Assembly (NCBI RefSeq): GCF_018448785.1 | Contig: NZ_JAHCLU010000023.1 | Span: 1 to 62,857, forward strand | Reading direction: 5' to 3' | DNA: 62,857 nucleotides | Source of the DNA: Halomonas jincaotanensis | GTDB lineage: Bacteria > Pseudomonadota > Gammaproteobacteria > Pseudomonadales > Halomonadaceae | Shown here: positions 42,473 to 50,866 of the stretch, one piece after another | Layout: each line of letters begins with the position of its first letter | How positions within the stretch are numbered: the first letter of the stretch is position 1 | The notes under the pieces: model-generated | Told to the model about the DNA's origin: nothing | Databases searched by the model: none | The model's input: only the letters and a program-made list of their open reading frames with translations | Made by a program: the position numbers and the translations under genes

Positions 42473-44371
42473 CTAGAAGCTCAATGAAGCCAAAATCAGG
42501 ATGACCAGCATCAGGGCGGTGACCACGGCGCTGATGGCGAGACTATGGTGAATCAGGCCGCTTTGCAGGGCGCGAGCGCGGCCTCCCCAGGCGCGCACGC
42601 CGGCTACCAGGGCGAAGATCAGTCCGTCGATGCGGCGCTCATCGCCGACGCGCACCAGGTGCGCCATGGCCAGATTGGCACGGCCGGCACCCAGCACGAC
42701 CCCATACAGGCTCCGTTCCAGGCGCTCGCAGCCCCGGGCAATGGTCAGGCCTCTACGGCCGACACGAAGCGCGGTCGCATACAGGCGGTCTTCCAAACGT
42801 TCACAGCCACGGGAAACGGCCATTGCGGGCCTCCCCACCAAGGCCGTAAGTCCGCCCGCGACCGTTAGCCCCGATTGCGCCCACGGGTGGATAGGGCCAA
42901 GCAGGTGCCGAGCGGGCACCAGCCAGCCCAGTGCCAGGCCGCCCACTGCGGCGAGGAGCCCGAGCAGCACGGCCGCTGTGCCTTCGGCTTCAGGGGCGGG
43001 CAGGCCGAGGAGCGCCTCGATGGGGGCAAAGACCAGGCCCAGGCCGGCGGCCGGAATCACCAGCCCCCATATACCCACGTTCATCCAGACGGCACCGGCC
43101 ACCGGCCGGGCTCCGCCAGCACCGCGCCACAGCAGGCGCAGCGCCCGCGCCAGGTAGGCACCAGTCAGCAGGGTTCCGGCCAGTGCCAGCGGGGCGAGCC
43201 AGGCGGCGCCAGGTGCGGACAGCGCGGCAGCGATCACCATGTCCTTCGAGAAGAACCCACTCAGCGGCGGGATGCCCGTCAGCGCCAATGCCGCCAGCGC
43301 AAAGCCGGCGAAGGTCCAGGGCCTGACGCGGCCAACGCTCTCTAGCCCATCAAAACCGGTACCGCCGCGCGCATGCTGGAAATCGCCGGCGGCGAGAAAC
43401 AGGGCGCTCTTGATGGCGGCATGGACGACCAGATGCAACAGGGCCGCCAGCGGCACCCCGGCGCCGACCGCAATCAGCATCAGGCCATACTGACTGGCGG
43501 TGGAGGCAGCGAGCAGGCGTTTGAGATCACGCTCGGCGAGTGCAATCACACCGGCTGCCACCGTGGTGATGCCGCCCGCCAGCCCGATGGCGAGCAGGAC
43601 CTCCGGCGCCAGCAGTGGTGTCACGCGGATCAGCAGGATGGCACCTGCGGCCACTAGCGTGGCCGAGTGCAGCAGCGCCGAGACCGGCGTCGGGCCCGCC
43701 ATGGCGCCCATGAGCCAGTCCTGCAAGGGAACCTGGGCGGACTTGCCCATGGCGGCCAGCAGCAGCAATAGCCCGGCAGCAACCGCTACGTTTCCGCCGA
43801 CATTTAGTGTGGCGGCGATCTCGCTGGTGCCCGCCGACCCGATGAGGATGAATACTGCGATGTACAGGCCGAGATCGGCGCTGCGGGTATACAGGAAGGC
43901 GCGGCTGGCGGCGTTCGCAGCCCCGGGTCGCTGGAACCAGAAACCGATCAGCAGATAGCTGCACAGTCCGATCAACTCCCAGGCCGCCAGCAGCAGAATC
44001 CAGTCGCCGGCCAGCACCAGGGCCTGCATCGCGGCGAGGAACAGGGACATCACGGCATAGAATCGGGGCAGGCCGGATTCCCGCTTCATATAGCCGACCG
44101 AGTGGATCAGTACGAAGGTCCCCACCGTGGCGATCACCACAGTGAGCAGCGCCGTCAGCGGCTCGGCTGTCAGTCGCAAGGGCATATCCGGCAGGCCCGG
44201 CAGAAGCAGCGTTTCGAGCCGTCCGTCGGCGACTCGGCCCAGCAGCCGAAGGCTCACCGCCAGGCTGAACATGGCGCCGCCCAGGGCCAGGGCGGGTGCC
44301 ATGCGTCGCAGCACCAGAATCGCCACGGCCGCGAGCAGGGGGAACACTATCGGCAGCGCTACCTCGTTCAT
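42473..44371 (-). CDS. nuoL: Complex I-like antiporter subunit NuoL
   Basis: A 632-residue subunit. Pump residues are kept: Glu in LAAWELIGLCSYLLIGFW and Lys in GKSAQVPLQDWLMGAMAGPT. The C-terminal extension that forms the lateral helix differs from the usual one: it contains a near-repeat of RGCERLExxLY (once as RGCERLEDRLYATAL, once as RGCERLERSLYGVVL, about 30 residues apart) before the final anchor helix. Its ATG overlaps the NuoK stop by four bases. Confidence 0.92.
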   Translation of the reverse strand: MNEVALPIVFPLLAAVAILVLRRMAPALALGGAMFSLAVSLRLLGRVADGRLETLLLPGLPDMPLRLTAEPLTALLTVVIATVGTFVLIHSVGYMKRESGLPRFYAVMSLFLAAMQALVLAGDWILLLAAWELIGLCSYLLIGFWFQRPGAANAASRAFLYTRSADLGLYIAVFILIGSAGTSEIAATLNVGGNVAVAAGLLLLLAAMGKSAQVPLQDWLMGAMAGPTPVSALLHSATLVAAGAILLIRVTPLLAPEVLLAIGLAGGITTVAAGVIALAERDLKRLLAASTASQYGLMLIAVGAGVPLAALLHLVVHAAIKSALFLAAGDFQHARGGTGFDGLESVGRVRPWTFAGFALAALALTGIPPLSGFFSKDMVIAAALSAPGAAWLAPLALAGTLLTGAYLARALRLLWRGAGGARPVAGAVWMNVGIWGLVIPAAGLGLVFAPIEALLGLPAPEAEGTAAVLLGLLAAVGGLALGWLVPARHLLGPIHPWAQSGLTVAGGLTALVGRPAMAVSRGCERLEDRLYATALRVGRRGLTIARGCERLERSLYGVVLGAGRANLAMAHLVRVGDERRIDGLIFALVAGVRAWGGRARALQSGLIHHSLAISAVVTALMLVILILASLSF

Positions 44372-44679
44372 CCCTTGAGATCCCCCGCCTCCTCCATCTC
44401 GACCGAGCCCTTGGCCCGGAAGCGCGCGATTGCGATGCCGAAGCCGACCGCCATCTCCACCGCCATGACCGTCATCACCACCAGCACGAACATCTGCCCG
44501 GCGTAGTTCTCGGGATGCAGGAAGCGCCAGAAGGCCACCAGGTTCACCAGCGCGCCCGCCAGGATAAGCTCCACACCCATCATGATCATGACGAGGTTGG
44601 TCTGTGACAGTGCGCCATAGAGGCCGATACCGAAAAGGATGGCGCCGGTCAGCAGCGCCACGATCAGGACCGGGGTCAT
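44368..44679 (-). CDS. nuoK: Complex I-like subunit NuoK
   Basis: A 103-residue, three-helix subunit. Both buried glutamates that link the antiporter modules are kept (MMGVELILAG and MAVEMAVGFG). The polar C-terminal tail is slightly longer than usual. It overlaps nuoJ and nuoL by four bases each (ATGA), so stoichiometric expression is expected. Confidence 0.93.
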   Translation of the reverse strand: MTPVLIVALLTGAILFGIGLYGALSQTNLVMIMMGVELILAGALVNLVAFWRFLHPENYAGQMFVLVVMTVMAVEMAVGFGIAIARFRAKGSVEMEEAGDLKG

Positions 44680-45233
44680 CTTGAGGCCTCCCTGTCTTTG
44701 TCGTTCTTGTCTTTGTCGTCGTTACAGGCCGGCTCGCGCACCGGAATGGCCACGGCCGTGGCCGCGATCATCGCGGTCAGGATGGTGACGGCGGCAGTCT
44801 CGAAGATCAGCATCGACCGCCCCAGCATCTCGATGCCCAACTCGCGGGTCTGCATTGCGGCATCCGGCGCCGCGGCTGTCACCGGTCCCCAGTCGGACAC
44901 AAGCGCCACCGCGAAGGCGGCGCCGGCGGCAATCACCCCGGCGCCGATCGAGAAGCGTTTCTGGTGGCTCATGTCCATGCCCCCAAGCCCGCCAGGATCC
45001 ATCATGAACATCACCATGAAGATGGCCATAATGCTCATTTCGGTGGCCATCATCATGATCTGCAGTACGCCCAGGAATTCGCTCTGCATGGCCAGGAACA
45101 TGCAGCCGATCGCAGCCTGCGAGAACAGCAGCGCCAGGGCGGAACGCACCATGGACGCAGTCCGAAACACCGCCACGCCGAAGCCGATCGCGGCCAGGCC
45201 GAACACGGCGACAAAAAAGGCCTGTAAGAACAT
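44676..45233 (-). CDS. nuoJ: Complex I-like subunit NuoJ, divergent Met-rich form
   Basis: A 185-residue, five-helix subunit. The region matching the conserved third helix of NuoJ (normally with Tyr and YAGAIMVLF) reads MMMATEMSIMAIFMVMFMM: the Tyr is missing, a Glu is present, and methionines are abundant. The tail is highly charged with a KDKNDKDRE run. The ATG at 45233 overlaps the NuoH stop (TGATG). The longer open frame upstream is a shadow of nuoH. Confidence 0.85.
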   Translation of the reverse strand: MFLQAFFVAVFGLAAIGFGVAVFRTASMVRSALALLFSQAAIGCMFLAMQSEFLGVLQIMMMATEMSIMAIFMVMFMMDPGGLGGMDMSHQKRFSIGAGVIAAGAAFAVALVSDWGPVTAAAPDAAMQTRELGIEMLGRSMLIFETAAVTILTAMIAATAVAIPVREPACNDDKDKNDKDREASR

Positions 45234-46129
45234 CAAGGCACCACCAGGATCATCAATCCGACGATCAGGATATTGAGCAGCGCCAGGGGAATCCCCAGCT
45301 TCCAGCACCAGCCCAACAGGTCCGCCTCGCGGATGCGCGGGAGATAGTGGCCGGCCAGCAGCATCGACACGGCCACGGCCAGGGTCTTGATCAGGCTCCA
45401 CGCCCAGGGCGGCAACAGTGGGCCGTGCCAGCCGCCGAGATAGAACACCGTGGTAGCGGCGGCCAGGGTGATCACCAGCAAAAGCCGCGCCAGGCGCAGT
45501 ACCGCCAGGCGCACGCCCGTGTATTCGGCGTCCACGCCACCGGCCAGCTCTCCCGGGGCGGTCGGCAGGTCGAAGGGCGCACGGAACGCCAGCGCCATCG
45601 CGGCGATGAAGAACAGCACGAAGCCGAGCGGCTGGTAGACGATATTCCACAAGCCGGCCTGTGAAGTGACGATGGTGCTGGTCAGCAGGGACTCGGCGCG
45701 CATGGCCACGGCGGTGATGGGCATCACGACAAGCATGGCGTAGGCGATCAGCTGCCCCAGGAAGCGCCAACCACCGACCATGGCGTAGGCCCCGTTCGGG
45801 CCCCAGCCGGCCATGATCAGCGCAACCAGTACATAGGCCAGTGCCGCGTTGACGAACAAGGCGCCGGTGGCCAGGTCCGCAATGACCAGTCCTGGCGCCA
45901 GGGGCAGGACCGCGGCGCCCAGCACGGCCACCACCAGCAACAGCACCGGCGCGGTCTCGAAGAACAGCCGGTCGGGTTTGCGCGGCAGGAGGGACTCCCG
46001 GCCCAGGTGCGACAGGCCCGCAAGCAGCGGCGCGGCGGGGCGCAGGCGGCCGGTCGTAAGCCAGGCCTCGATCACGGCAAGCAGCCAGGCGCACACCAGC
46101 AGGGCGAGCAACACCACGGCGATAGTCAT
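45233..46129 (-). CDS. nuoH: Complex I-like subunit NuoH, divergent
   Basis: A 298-residue, eight-helix subunit. The cytoplasmic loop that builds the quinone site in normal NuoH is recognisable but altered: FRAPFDLPTAPGELAGGVDAEYTG keeps PFDLP and EYTG but loses the first Glu of the usual PFDLPEAE. The first loop, normally GPNRVGP, is LRPAAPLLAGLSHLG. This fits a protein that keeps the ion-channel scaffold but may not bind quinone. Its ATG overlaps the stop of the NuoB-NuoD fusion gene (ATGA). Confidence 0.88.
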   Translation of the reverse strand: MTIAVVLLALLVCAWLLAVIEAWLTTGRLRPAAPLLAGLSHLGRESLLPRKPDRLFFETAPVLLLVVAVLGAAVLPLAPGLVIADLATGALFVNAALAYVLVALIMAGWGPNGAYAMVGGWRFLGQLIAYAMLVVMPITAVAMRAESLLTSTIVTSQAGLWNIVYQPLGFVLFFIAAMALAFRAPFDLPTAPGELAGGVDAEYTGVRLAVLRLARLLLVITLAAATTVFYLGGWHGPLLPPWAWSLIKTLAVAVSMLLAGHYLPRIREADLLGWCWKLGIPLALLNILIVGLMILVVP

Positions 46130-47997
46130 GAGCTCACCTCCCAGGGCGAGAGATCAAGCGACCCGACCGCCACCAAGGCATCGCCCAGCTCGCGGCCCTC
46201 GACGAGCTTCGCAACCAGGCCGATATGGTGGCTGCAGGCGGTGTCCAGCTTGAACGATGTCACCTGGCCACGCTCGAGTTTCAGACTTAGCCGGACCTCG
46301 CCGCGCGGAGTGTCAACGGTTGCCTCACCGGTTCCTGACCCTTCGACAATGTTGCGCAGGGATGGCAGCTCGGGCTCCCCGTTCGACTTGATCAGGTCGA
46401 GACTGGCCGTTATTTCGGCCAGGCGTTGCCACAGGCGCGCCCAGGCATCTCCGCCTTCGTTGGCAGCACGCGCGACAGGGCCGCGTAGATCAGAAGATGC
46501 CGTTGACAGTACACCGATACCCTTCAGCCTTGCCTTGAGCAAAGGTGTTCGCCCGAGACGGGTATCCAATACGCGCAGCGCTGGCTCCAGGGCAGCAAGC
46601 CTGTCCCGGTTAGCCTCTCTGACTTGCAGTTGCAGAGTCGCAGCCTGTTGGGTCAGCCAGGCGAAGCCGAGCTGACGTCCCATCTGAGCCAGCCAACCAA
46701 GGTGACTGGCGATGCGCTCACGCTCAAGTGCACCGTTCCTTGCTTGCGTGGTCGACGGATCGTCATTCACCCCGGCCGCCCGCTCGATTGCTAGACAGGC
46801 CAACAGGCGGTAGCTTACCGGTGCCAGTGGCATAGTCGATGCCAGATGCTCGATGAATGTCTGGGCATTCATCTCTTCACTTTCTTCAACATCTTCACCT
46901 TCGTTGGTTATGCCCACCAAGGATGTCGCCTGCCCTTCGGTCACGCCGTCACCGTCGAGCGTCAGTGTCAGCTTCAGTCCGCCCGGCAGGCCGGGGAAGC
47001 AGGGACCGAACGGCACCTCGATCCAGTCCATCGCCAAGCCATCGGCGCTGCGAGGCAGGTCCTTGGTGACTTCAATCATCGACATAAATCCCGAGGCGCC
47101 ATGATCATGACCAATGTGATCATGGTCGGAAGATTCATGCTCTGAATGACCGTCGGATCCACCGTGTTGATGTGCGTGATCATGGTGATGCTCAAGATCG
47201 AGGCTGTGCCCGGAAGCCTCGTCTCCGGTCCTCTCGTCTTCCGCGTCCTCACGGGCTACCAGATCCATGCCACACTTGGGGCAGCTGCCCGGCTCGTCCT
47301 GAACAACTTCCGGGTGCATTGGGCAGGTATATCCGGTCCCGGCATTGTCGTGATCATGGCACTGTTCTTGCTCGTGCTCGTGGCTATGGTGCTGATGCTC
47401 GTGTTCATGATCGTGGCCGCTCTCAGGAGCAGAGTCCCCGGCTTCGCGAGCTACCAGATCCATGCCGCATTTGGGGCAGGTGCCCGGCTCGTCCTCGACC
47501 ACTTCCGGGTGCATGGGACAGACATACTCAGTCCTGGCTTGCAGGACTGAGGCGTCGAAATCCTCGGGCGAGGCTGCGAAGGCGCTTTCGGCCAGCGCCC
47601 GCTGCAGCCGACCGGTCGCGTCGATCAGCTCGGCTTGCGAGAGGCCCGCGGAGACATCGGCGTGAGGTAATGATGGGGGTGACGGCCCACCCAACACGAG
47701 AATGGCGCGCGGACGGGGCATTTGCGCATAGAGCACCGCCGTGGCTTCGTCCAGTTTCTGTGACAGTTCCCCGATGACCAAGAGCACAGCCGCGTCGCGC
47801 GGCGTGTCGGCGATGCGCATGCCTGCCGCTGCCACGTCCAGACCGTGCGCCAGGGCCACTTCCGGCCCCGGGACAATCAGACAGCTCAGGTTGCGCGCCA
47901 GGGCCCGTCCAACCAGCCTCTGCACAATAGAGGGGCGCCCCTTGCGCGCGCCTGCAAGTGTCATTGCCGCCTCAGACATTACTGCCGCCTCAGACAT
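46126..47997 (-). CDS. NuoB-like / heavy-metal-binding / NuoD-like fusion protein
   Basis: A 623-residue soluble protein. Residues about 26-104 resemble NuoB (DTPRDAAVLLVIGELSQKLD; LYAQMPRPRAILVLGG), but every N2-cluster cysteine position is empty. Two heavy-metal-binding modules follow, YVCPMHPEVV...CPKCGMDL at about 158-182 and again at 223-248, each followed by His-rich linkers. Residues about 310-623 resemble NuoD (GPCFPGLPGGLKLTLTLDGD; ending AVGSLDLSPWEVS), but the GPxHPA quinone motif is lost. The start at 47997 gives a TAATG overlap with nuoA, like the other junctions; 48027 is also open. It is the only peripheral subunit encoded, so it may gate the membrane arm by metal binding rather than by electron transfer. 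Confidence 0.8.
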   Translation of the reverse strand: MSEAAVMSEAAMTLAGARKGRPSIVQRLVGRALARNLSCLIVPGPEVALAHGLDVAAAGMRIADTPRDAAVLLVIGELSQKLDEATAVLYAQMPRPRAILVLGGPSPPSLPHADVSAGLSQAELIDATGRLQRALAESAFAASPEDFDASVLQARTEYVCPMHPEVVEDEPGTCPKCGMDLVAREAGDSAPESGHDHEHEHQHHSHEHEQEQCHDHDNAGTGYTCPMHPEVVQDEPGSCPKCGMDLVAREDAEDERTGDEASGHSLDLEHHHDHAHQHGGSDGHSEHESSDHDHIGHDHGASGFMSMIEVTKDLPRSADGLAMDWIEVPFGPCFPGLPGGLKLTLTLDGDGVTEGQATSLVGITNEGEDVEESEEMNAQTFIEHLASTMPLAPVSYRLLACLAIERAAGVNDDPSTTQARNGALERERIASHLGWLAQMGRQLGFAWLTQQAATLQLQVREANRDRLAALEPALRVLDTRLGRTPLLKARLKGIGVLSTASSDLRGPVARAANEGGDAWARLWQRLAEITASLDLIKSNGEPELPSLRNIVEGSGTGEATVDTPRGEVRLSLKLERGQVTSFKLDTACSHHIGLVAKLVEGRELGDALVAVGSLDLSPWEVSS

Positions 47998-48359
47998 TAC
48001 TGCCGCCTTAGAGCGCCCTGGCTCCATCCGTAGAGCAGACCGAGAAAGAGAATGGCAAGAAATACGCCCATATCAAGCAGGGCAACCAGTCCCTCCTGCT
48101 TGTACACCACGGCCCAGGGATACATGTAGGCCATCTCCATGTCGAAAGCCAAAAACAGCAATGCGTAACCGTAATATCGCGCGTGATAGCGTCCCCACAC
48201 CGGATCCCGCGACAGCACTCCGGCGCTTGCCGGTACGTCCTTGCCCGGCTCCCTGAGTGTCGGTCCCATGCTGCGGGCCAGACCGTAAAGGCACAGCACC
48301 ACACCCACGGTACCTAGCGCCAGGCCAAGTAGCAGAACGTATTGCTGCGTAGCGTTCAT
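47997..48359 (-). CDS. nuoA: Complex I-like subunit NuoA
   Basis: A 120-residue, three-helix subunit and first gene of the complex I-like operon. The conserved core is present: RYYGYALLFLAFDMEMAYMYPWAVV and the third helix VFLAILFLGLLYGW. The first loop, which in complex I carries a Cys or Ser near the quinone channel (YECG), is replaced by a Cys-free stretch. The 146-base gap upstream, shared with the divergent ATP-grasp gene, should hold the promoter; I see no CopR box or CueR dyad in it. Confidence 0.88.
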   Translation of the reverse strand: MNATQQYVLLLGLALGTVGVVLCLYGLARSMGPTLREPGKDVPASAGVLSRDPVWGRYHARYYGYALLFLAFDMEMAYMYPWAVVYKQEGLVALLDMGVFLAILFLGLLYGWSQGALRRQ

Positions 48360-48529
48360 GATTCCTCCAGCTTAGCCCATTACACGTCGGTGAAATCTAT
48401 GATTCGGTGGCCGTTGCTCGGCCCATCGACCGAACGCTTGACGCACCTTAATGGTAGAGCAATGCTGCCCATTTAGGGCGATATATGCACACGTTGTAGT
48501 TCGGTGTGAACGGAATCAAAGGAAAACTC

Positions 48530-49843
48530 TTGCAAAAACCTGACGATTTTTCAGAAAAGACAGAAGCGGAAAGACTAAACCAGCACTGTGCCTGCGTCAC
48601 TCTCGATCGACGAGCAATCACCCGGGCTCTCGCCGATCAGTTGGGTGATGACGCTGACGATTTCTTGACAAACTCGGTTTGGAATCATTTCTTCTCAAGT
48701 GTAGCCGTCTTCGTTCCCCCTCATGATTTGGACCAAATGAGGGCTGTTGTTCATGCTCTCGAGGCCGCTGCCGCGCTCCCCGCCTATCGGCGACGGGTAC
48801 TGTCCTGGGCCCCGCAAAGTGCACAGTTCAATCCAGGTCCCGTGGGTGCCTTCATGGGCTATGATTTTCATCTTGGCGAGGAGGGACCTCGCCTCATCGA
48901 AATCAATACCAATGCCGGGGGGGCGTTCCTCAATGCCATGCTGGCACGGGCCCAATTACCATGCTGCGGTGACTCAACGCATGTGGCCGGGGCGGAAGAC
49001 TTCGATGCCGCAGTGACAGCACAGTTCGAGAGTGAATGGCAGGCCCAGCGTGGCAGCGGACGCCCTGAAAGGATAGCGATCGTCGATGACCAGCCCACCG
49101 GGCAATACCTCTACCCTGAATTCAGGCTGGCGCAGCAGTCACTGCGAAGTAATGGTATCGATGTCCTCGTACTCTCACCTGCTGACCTCCAGTATGAGTC
49201 AGAAACACTATATGGAGGCAGCAAGCGAATCGATCTGGTTTACAATCGCCTGGTGGACTTCGGGCTCGATGAACCAGAACACGCCGCCTTGCGGTCTGCC
49301 TGGTTGGAGGGGGGCGCGGTCATAACCCCCAACCCCCATGCCCACGCATTGCTCGCGGACAAACGAAATCTGTCTGTGTTATCAGATTTCGAGACCCTTT
49401 CGGGTTGGGGCTTGAGCCCTGAAAATGCCGAATTACTTCGCTCTGGTATCCCTCGCACCGTACAAGTTACCGCTGATAACGCTGATGCTCTTTGGAAACG
49501 GCGACGAGAGTGGTTCTTCAAACCTGCGTCAGGTCATGGCAGCAAGGGGGTGTATCGGGGCAGCAAACTCACCAAGAGTACATTTTCCCGGATACTGGAA
49601 AGCGACTATATTGCTCAGGCCTATGTGCCTCCCTCTGAGCGCCTGGTTCTCGTTGACGGTGAGCGAGAAATGCTCAAAGTCGACGTGCGTCTGTATACCT
49701 ACCGCGGCGCTTTGCTCCTAGCAGCGGCAAGGGTCTATCGAGGACAGACCACCAACTTTCGTACGCCAGGCGGCGGATTCGCGCCTGTACTCCTCCTGGA
49801 AGATAAATTATCAAAAGTGCGATCTAAGGAATATGTTTCATAA
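48530..49843 (+). CDS. ATP-grasp-like protein of unknown function, divergent from the complex I-like operon
   Basis: A 437-residue protein. Motifs fit an ATP-grasp ligase: WFFKPASGHGSKGVYRG (ATP-binding loop), RLIEINTNAGGAFLNAML and DVRLYTYRGALLLAAARVYR (metal/ATP site), arranged in an order suggesting circular permutation. The ATP-grasp family joins a carboxylate to an amine or thiol; a peptide- or thiol-forming role in metal handling is possible. TTG at 48530 with AAAGGA upstream is preferred; GTG at 48506 is also open. The 3' end runs straight into an IS110 fragment, so the native C-terminus may have been cut. Confidence 0.6.
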   Translation: MQKPDDFSEKTEAERLNQHCACVTLDRRAITRALADQLGDDADDFLTNSVWNHFFSSVAVFVPPHDLDQMRAVVHALEAAAALPAYRRRVLSWAPQSAQFNPGPVGAFMGYDFHLGEEGPRLIEINTNAGGAFLNAMLARAQLPCCGDSTHVAGAEDFDAAVTAQFESEWQAQRGSGRPERIAIVDDQPTGQYLYPEFRLAQQSLRSNGIDVLVLSPADLQYESETLYGGSKRIDLVYNRLVDFGLDEPEHAALRSAWLEGGAVITPNPHAHALLADKRNLSVLSDFETLSGWGLSPENAELLRSGIPRTVQVTADNADALWKRRREWFFKPASGHGSKGVYRGSKLTKSTFSRILESDYIAQAYVPPSERLVLVDGEREMLKVDVRLYTYRGALLLAAARVYRGQTTNFRTPGGGFAPVLLLEDKLSKVRSKEYVS

Positions 49844-49927
49844 CTCTTGCACCTGGTCATGGCGACCCACGCCGTGCACATGAAAGACAGACGTTGCGAT
49901 ATCGACGCCGACCCGGCTAATGTTCAT
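49842..49927 (-). mobile_element. IS110-family transposase, N-terminal fragment
   Basis: An ATG at 49927 opens MNISRVGVDIATSVFHVHGV, the conserved start of IS110-type DEDD transposases (first catalytic Asp in VGVDIA). The frame stops after 27 residues at the junction with the ATP-grasp gene. Only the 5' end of the element remains, so it cannot move. Confidence 0.75.
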
Positions 49928-50317
49928 GGGGAGTTCACCTTATCTTCAGGCCGGTAGTAATGCACTCACCCACCAGTGTGGCGCAACGACGCCGGTGTAG
50001 GGTGGGGAGGACTCCATCCCATTGCTTACAAAAGATCTGCCTCATCGATCTCCCTGCGGGCTAGAGATTCTCAAGTCCACATTGACCGCATTCGTGCTAT
50101 GTTGAAGGCTACCGACAAAGATTCTCACAGCGAAGGGACATGTTGAAAGTTTCCAGCATCCTCGTGTGAGCTAACGCACATACGCCCAAGCGGTCAGACA
50201 ACGACCATGACGGTGTGCATTCGCGTCGGTTGACCGCCGTAGAATCCGTCGCGTCACGATCCGCGACAGTTACCTAATGGCGCATTATGGAAATACAATG
50301 TTAACAAGGAGCTCCTC
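49928..50317. other. IS110 end and promoter region of the outer-membrane protein gene
   Basis: About 390 bases without a gene. The left part (to about 50050) probably is the non-coding end of the IS110 element, since these elements carry long untranslated ends. The last 40 bases are AT-rich and lead into the strong ribosome-binding site of the next gene. Nothing else is recognised. Confidence 0.4.
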
Positions 50318-50866
50318 ATGATAAGAGTCAACACTGCGGCAATCACTTTTTGTCTTCTCGGTGCACTGCCTATGGCAGCATCCGCCCAATCCTCAGAGTT
50401 CGGCCCACAGGAGGGCGACCGTGAATTTTCTATCTCCGGGACCGGCAGTAACGACCGGAATTTCAATAGCGGCAACTTCGGCGTGACCGGCGACCTCGGT
50501 TGGTATCTGCGGGATAACATGGTTGCCGGTGTCCGGCAAAGCGTCAACTACGCTGATATCGAAGGTGAAGGCGTCACAGATGATTTCTGGAACGGCTCTA
50601 CTCGTGGTTACCTCAACTATCAGTTCCTCGATGATCGTGCGCGGCCCTTCATCGGCGCCAGCCTTGGCGGAATCTACGGCGACGGCGTCAAGGACAGCGC
50701 CTTCGCGGGTCTGGAAACGGGCATAAAGTACTATGTTCAGACCAAGACCTATTTCCTCGCCCGCGCTGAGTACCAGTTCTTGTTCAGCGACACCGATGAT
50801 GCTACCGATGCGTTTCAGGACGACGGGGTCTGGGCCTATACGGTTGGCCTGGGCTATAACTTCTGA
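50318..50866 (+). CDS. Small outer-membrane beta-barrel protein
   Basis: A 182-residue protein with signal peptide (residues 1-23, ending ASAQS) and an eight-strand-type barrel: alternating strands such as GDREFSISGTGS, FGVTGDLGWYLRDNMVAGV, ARPFIGASLGGIYG and the C-terminal WAYTVGLGYNF with terminal Phe. It resembles OmpA/OmpW-like or porin-family small barrels. AAGGAG precedes the ATG. It is flanked by mobile-element debris and shows no link to copper genes. Function is unknown. Confidence 0.75.
   Translation: MIRVNTAAITFCLLGALPMAASAQSSEFGPQEGDREFSISGTGSNDRNFNSGNFGVTGDLGWYLRDNMVAGVRQSVNYADIEGEGVTDDFWNGSTRGYLNYQFLDDRARPFIGASLGGIYGDGVKDSAFAGLETGIKYYVQTKTYFLARAEYQFLFSDTDDATDAFQDDGVWAYTVGLGYNF

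Noticed and set aside
44676..46094. A 472-codon frame covering nuoH and nuoJ as one protein
   Set aside because: The first 290 codons are nuoH in the wrong frame; nuoJ proper starts at 45233 and nuoH is read from 46129.
39625..48359. Ordinary NADH:quinone oxidoreductase operon
   Set aside because: The NADH and Fe-S subunits (E, F, G, I) and C are absent and the B-D fusion lacks cluster cysteines.
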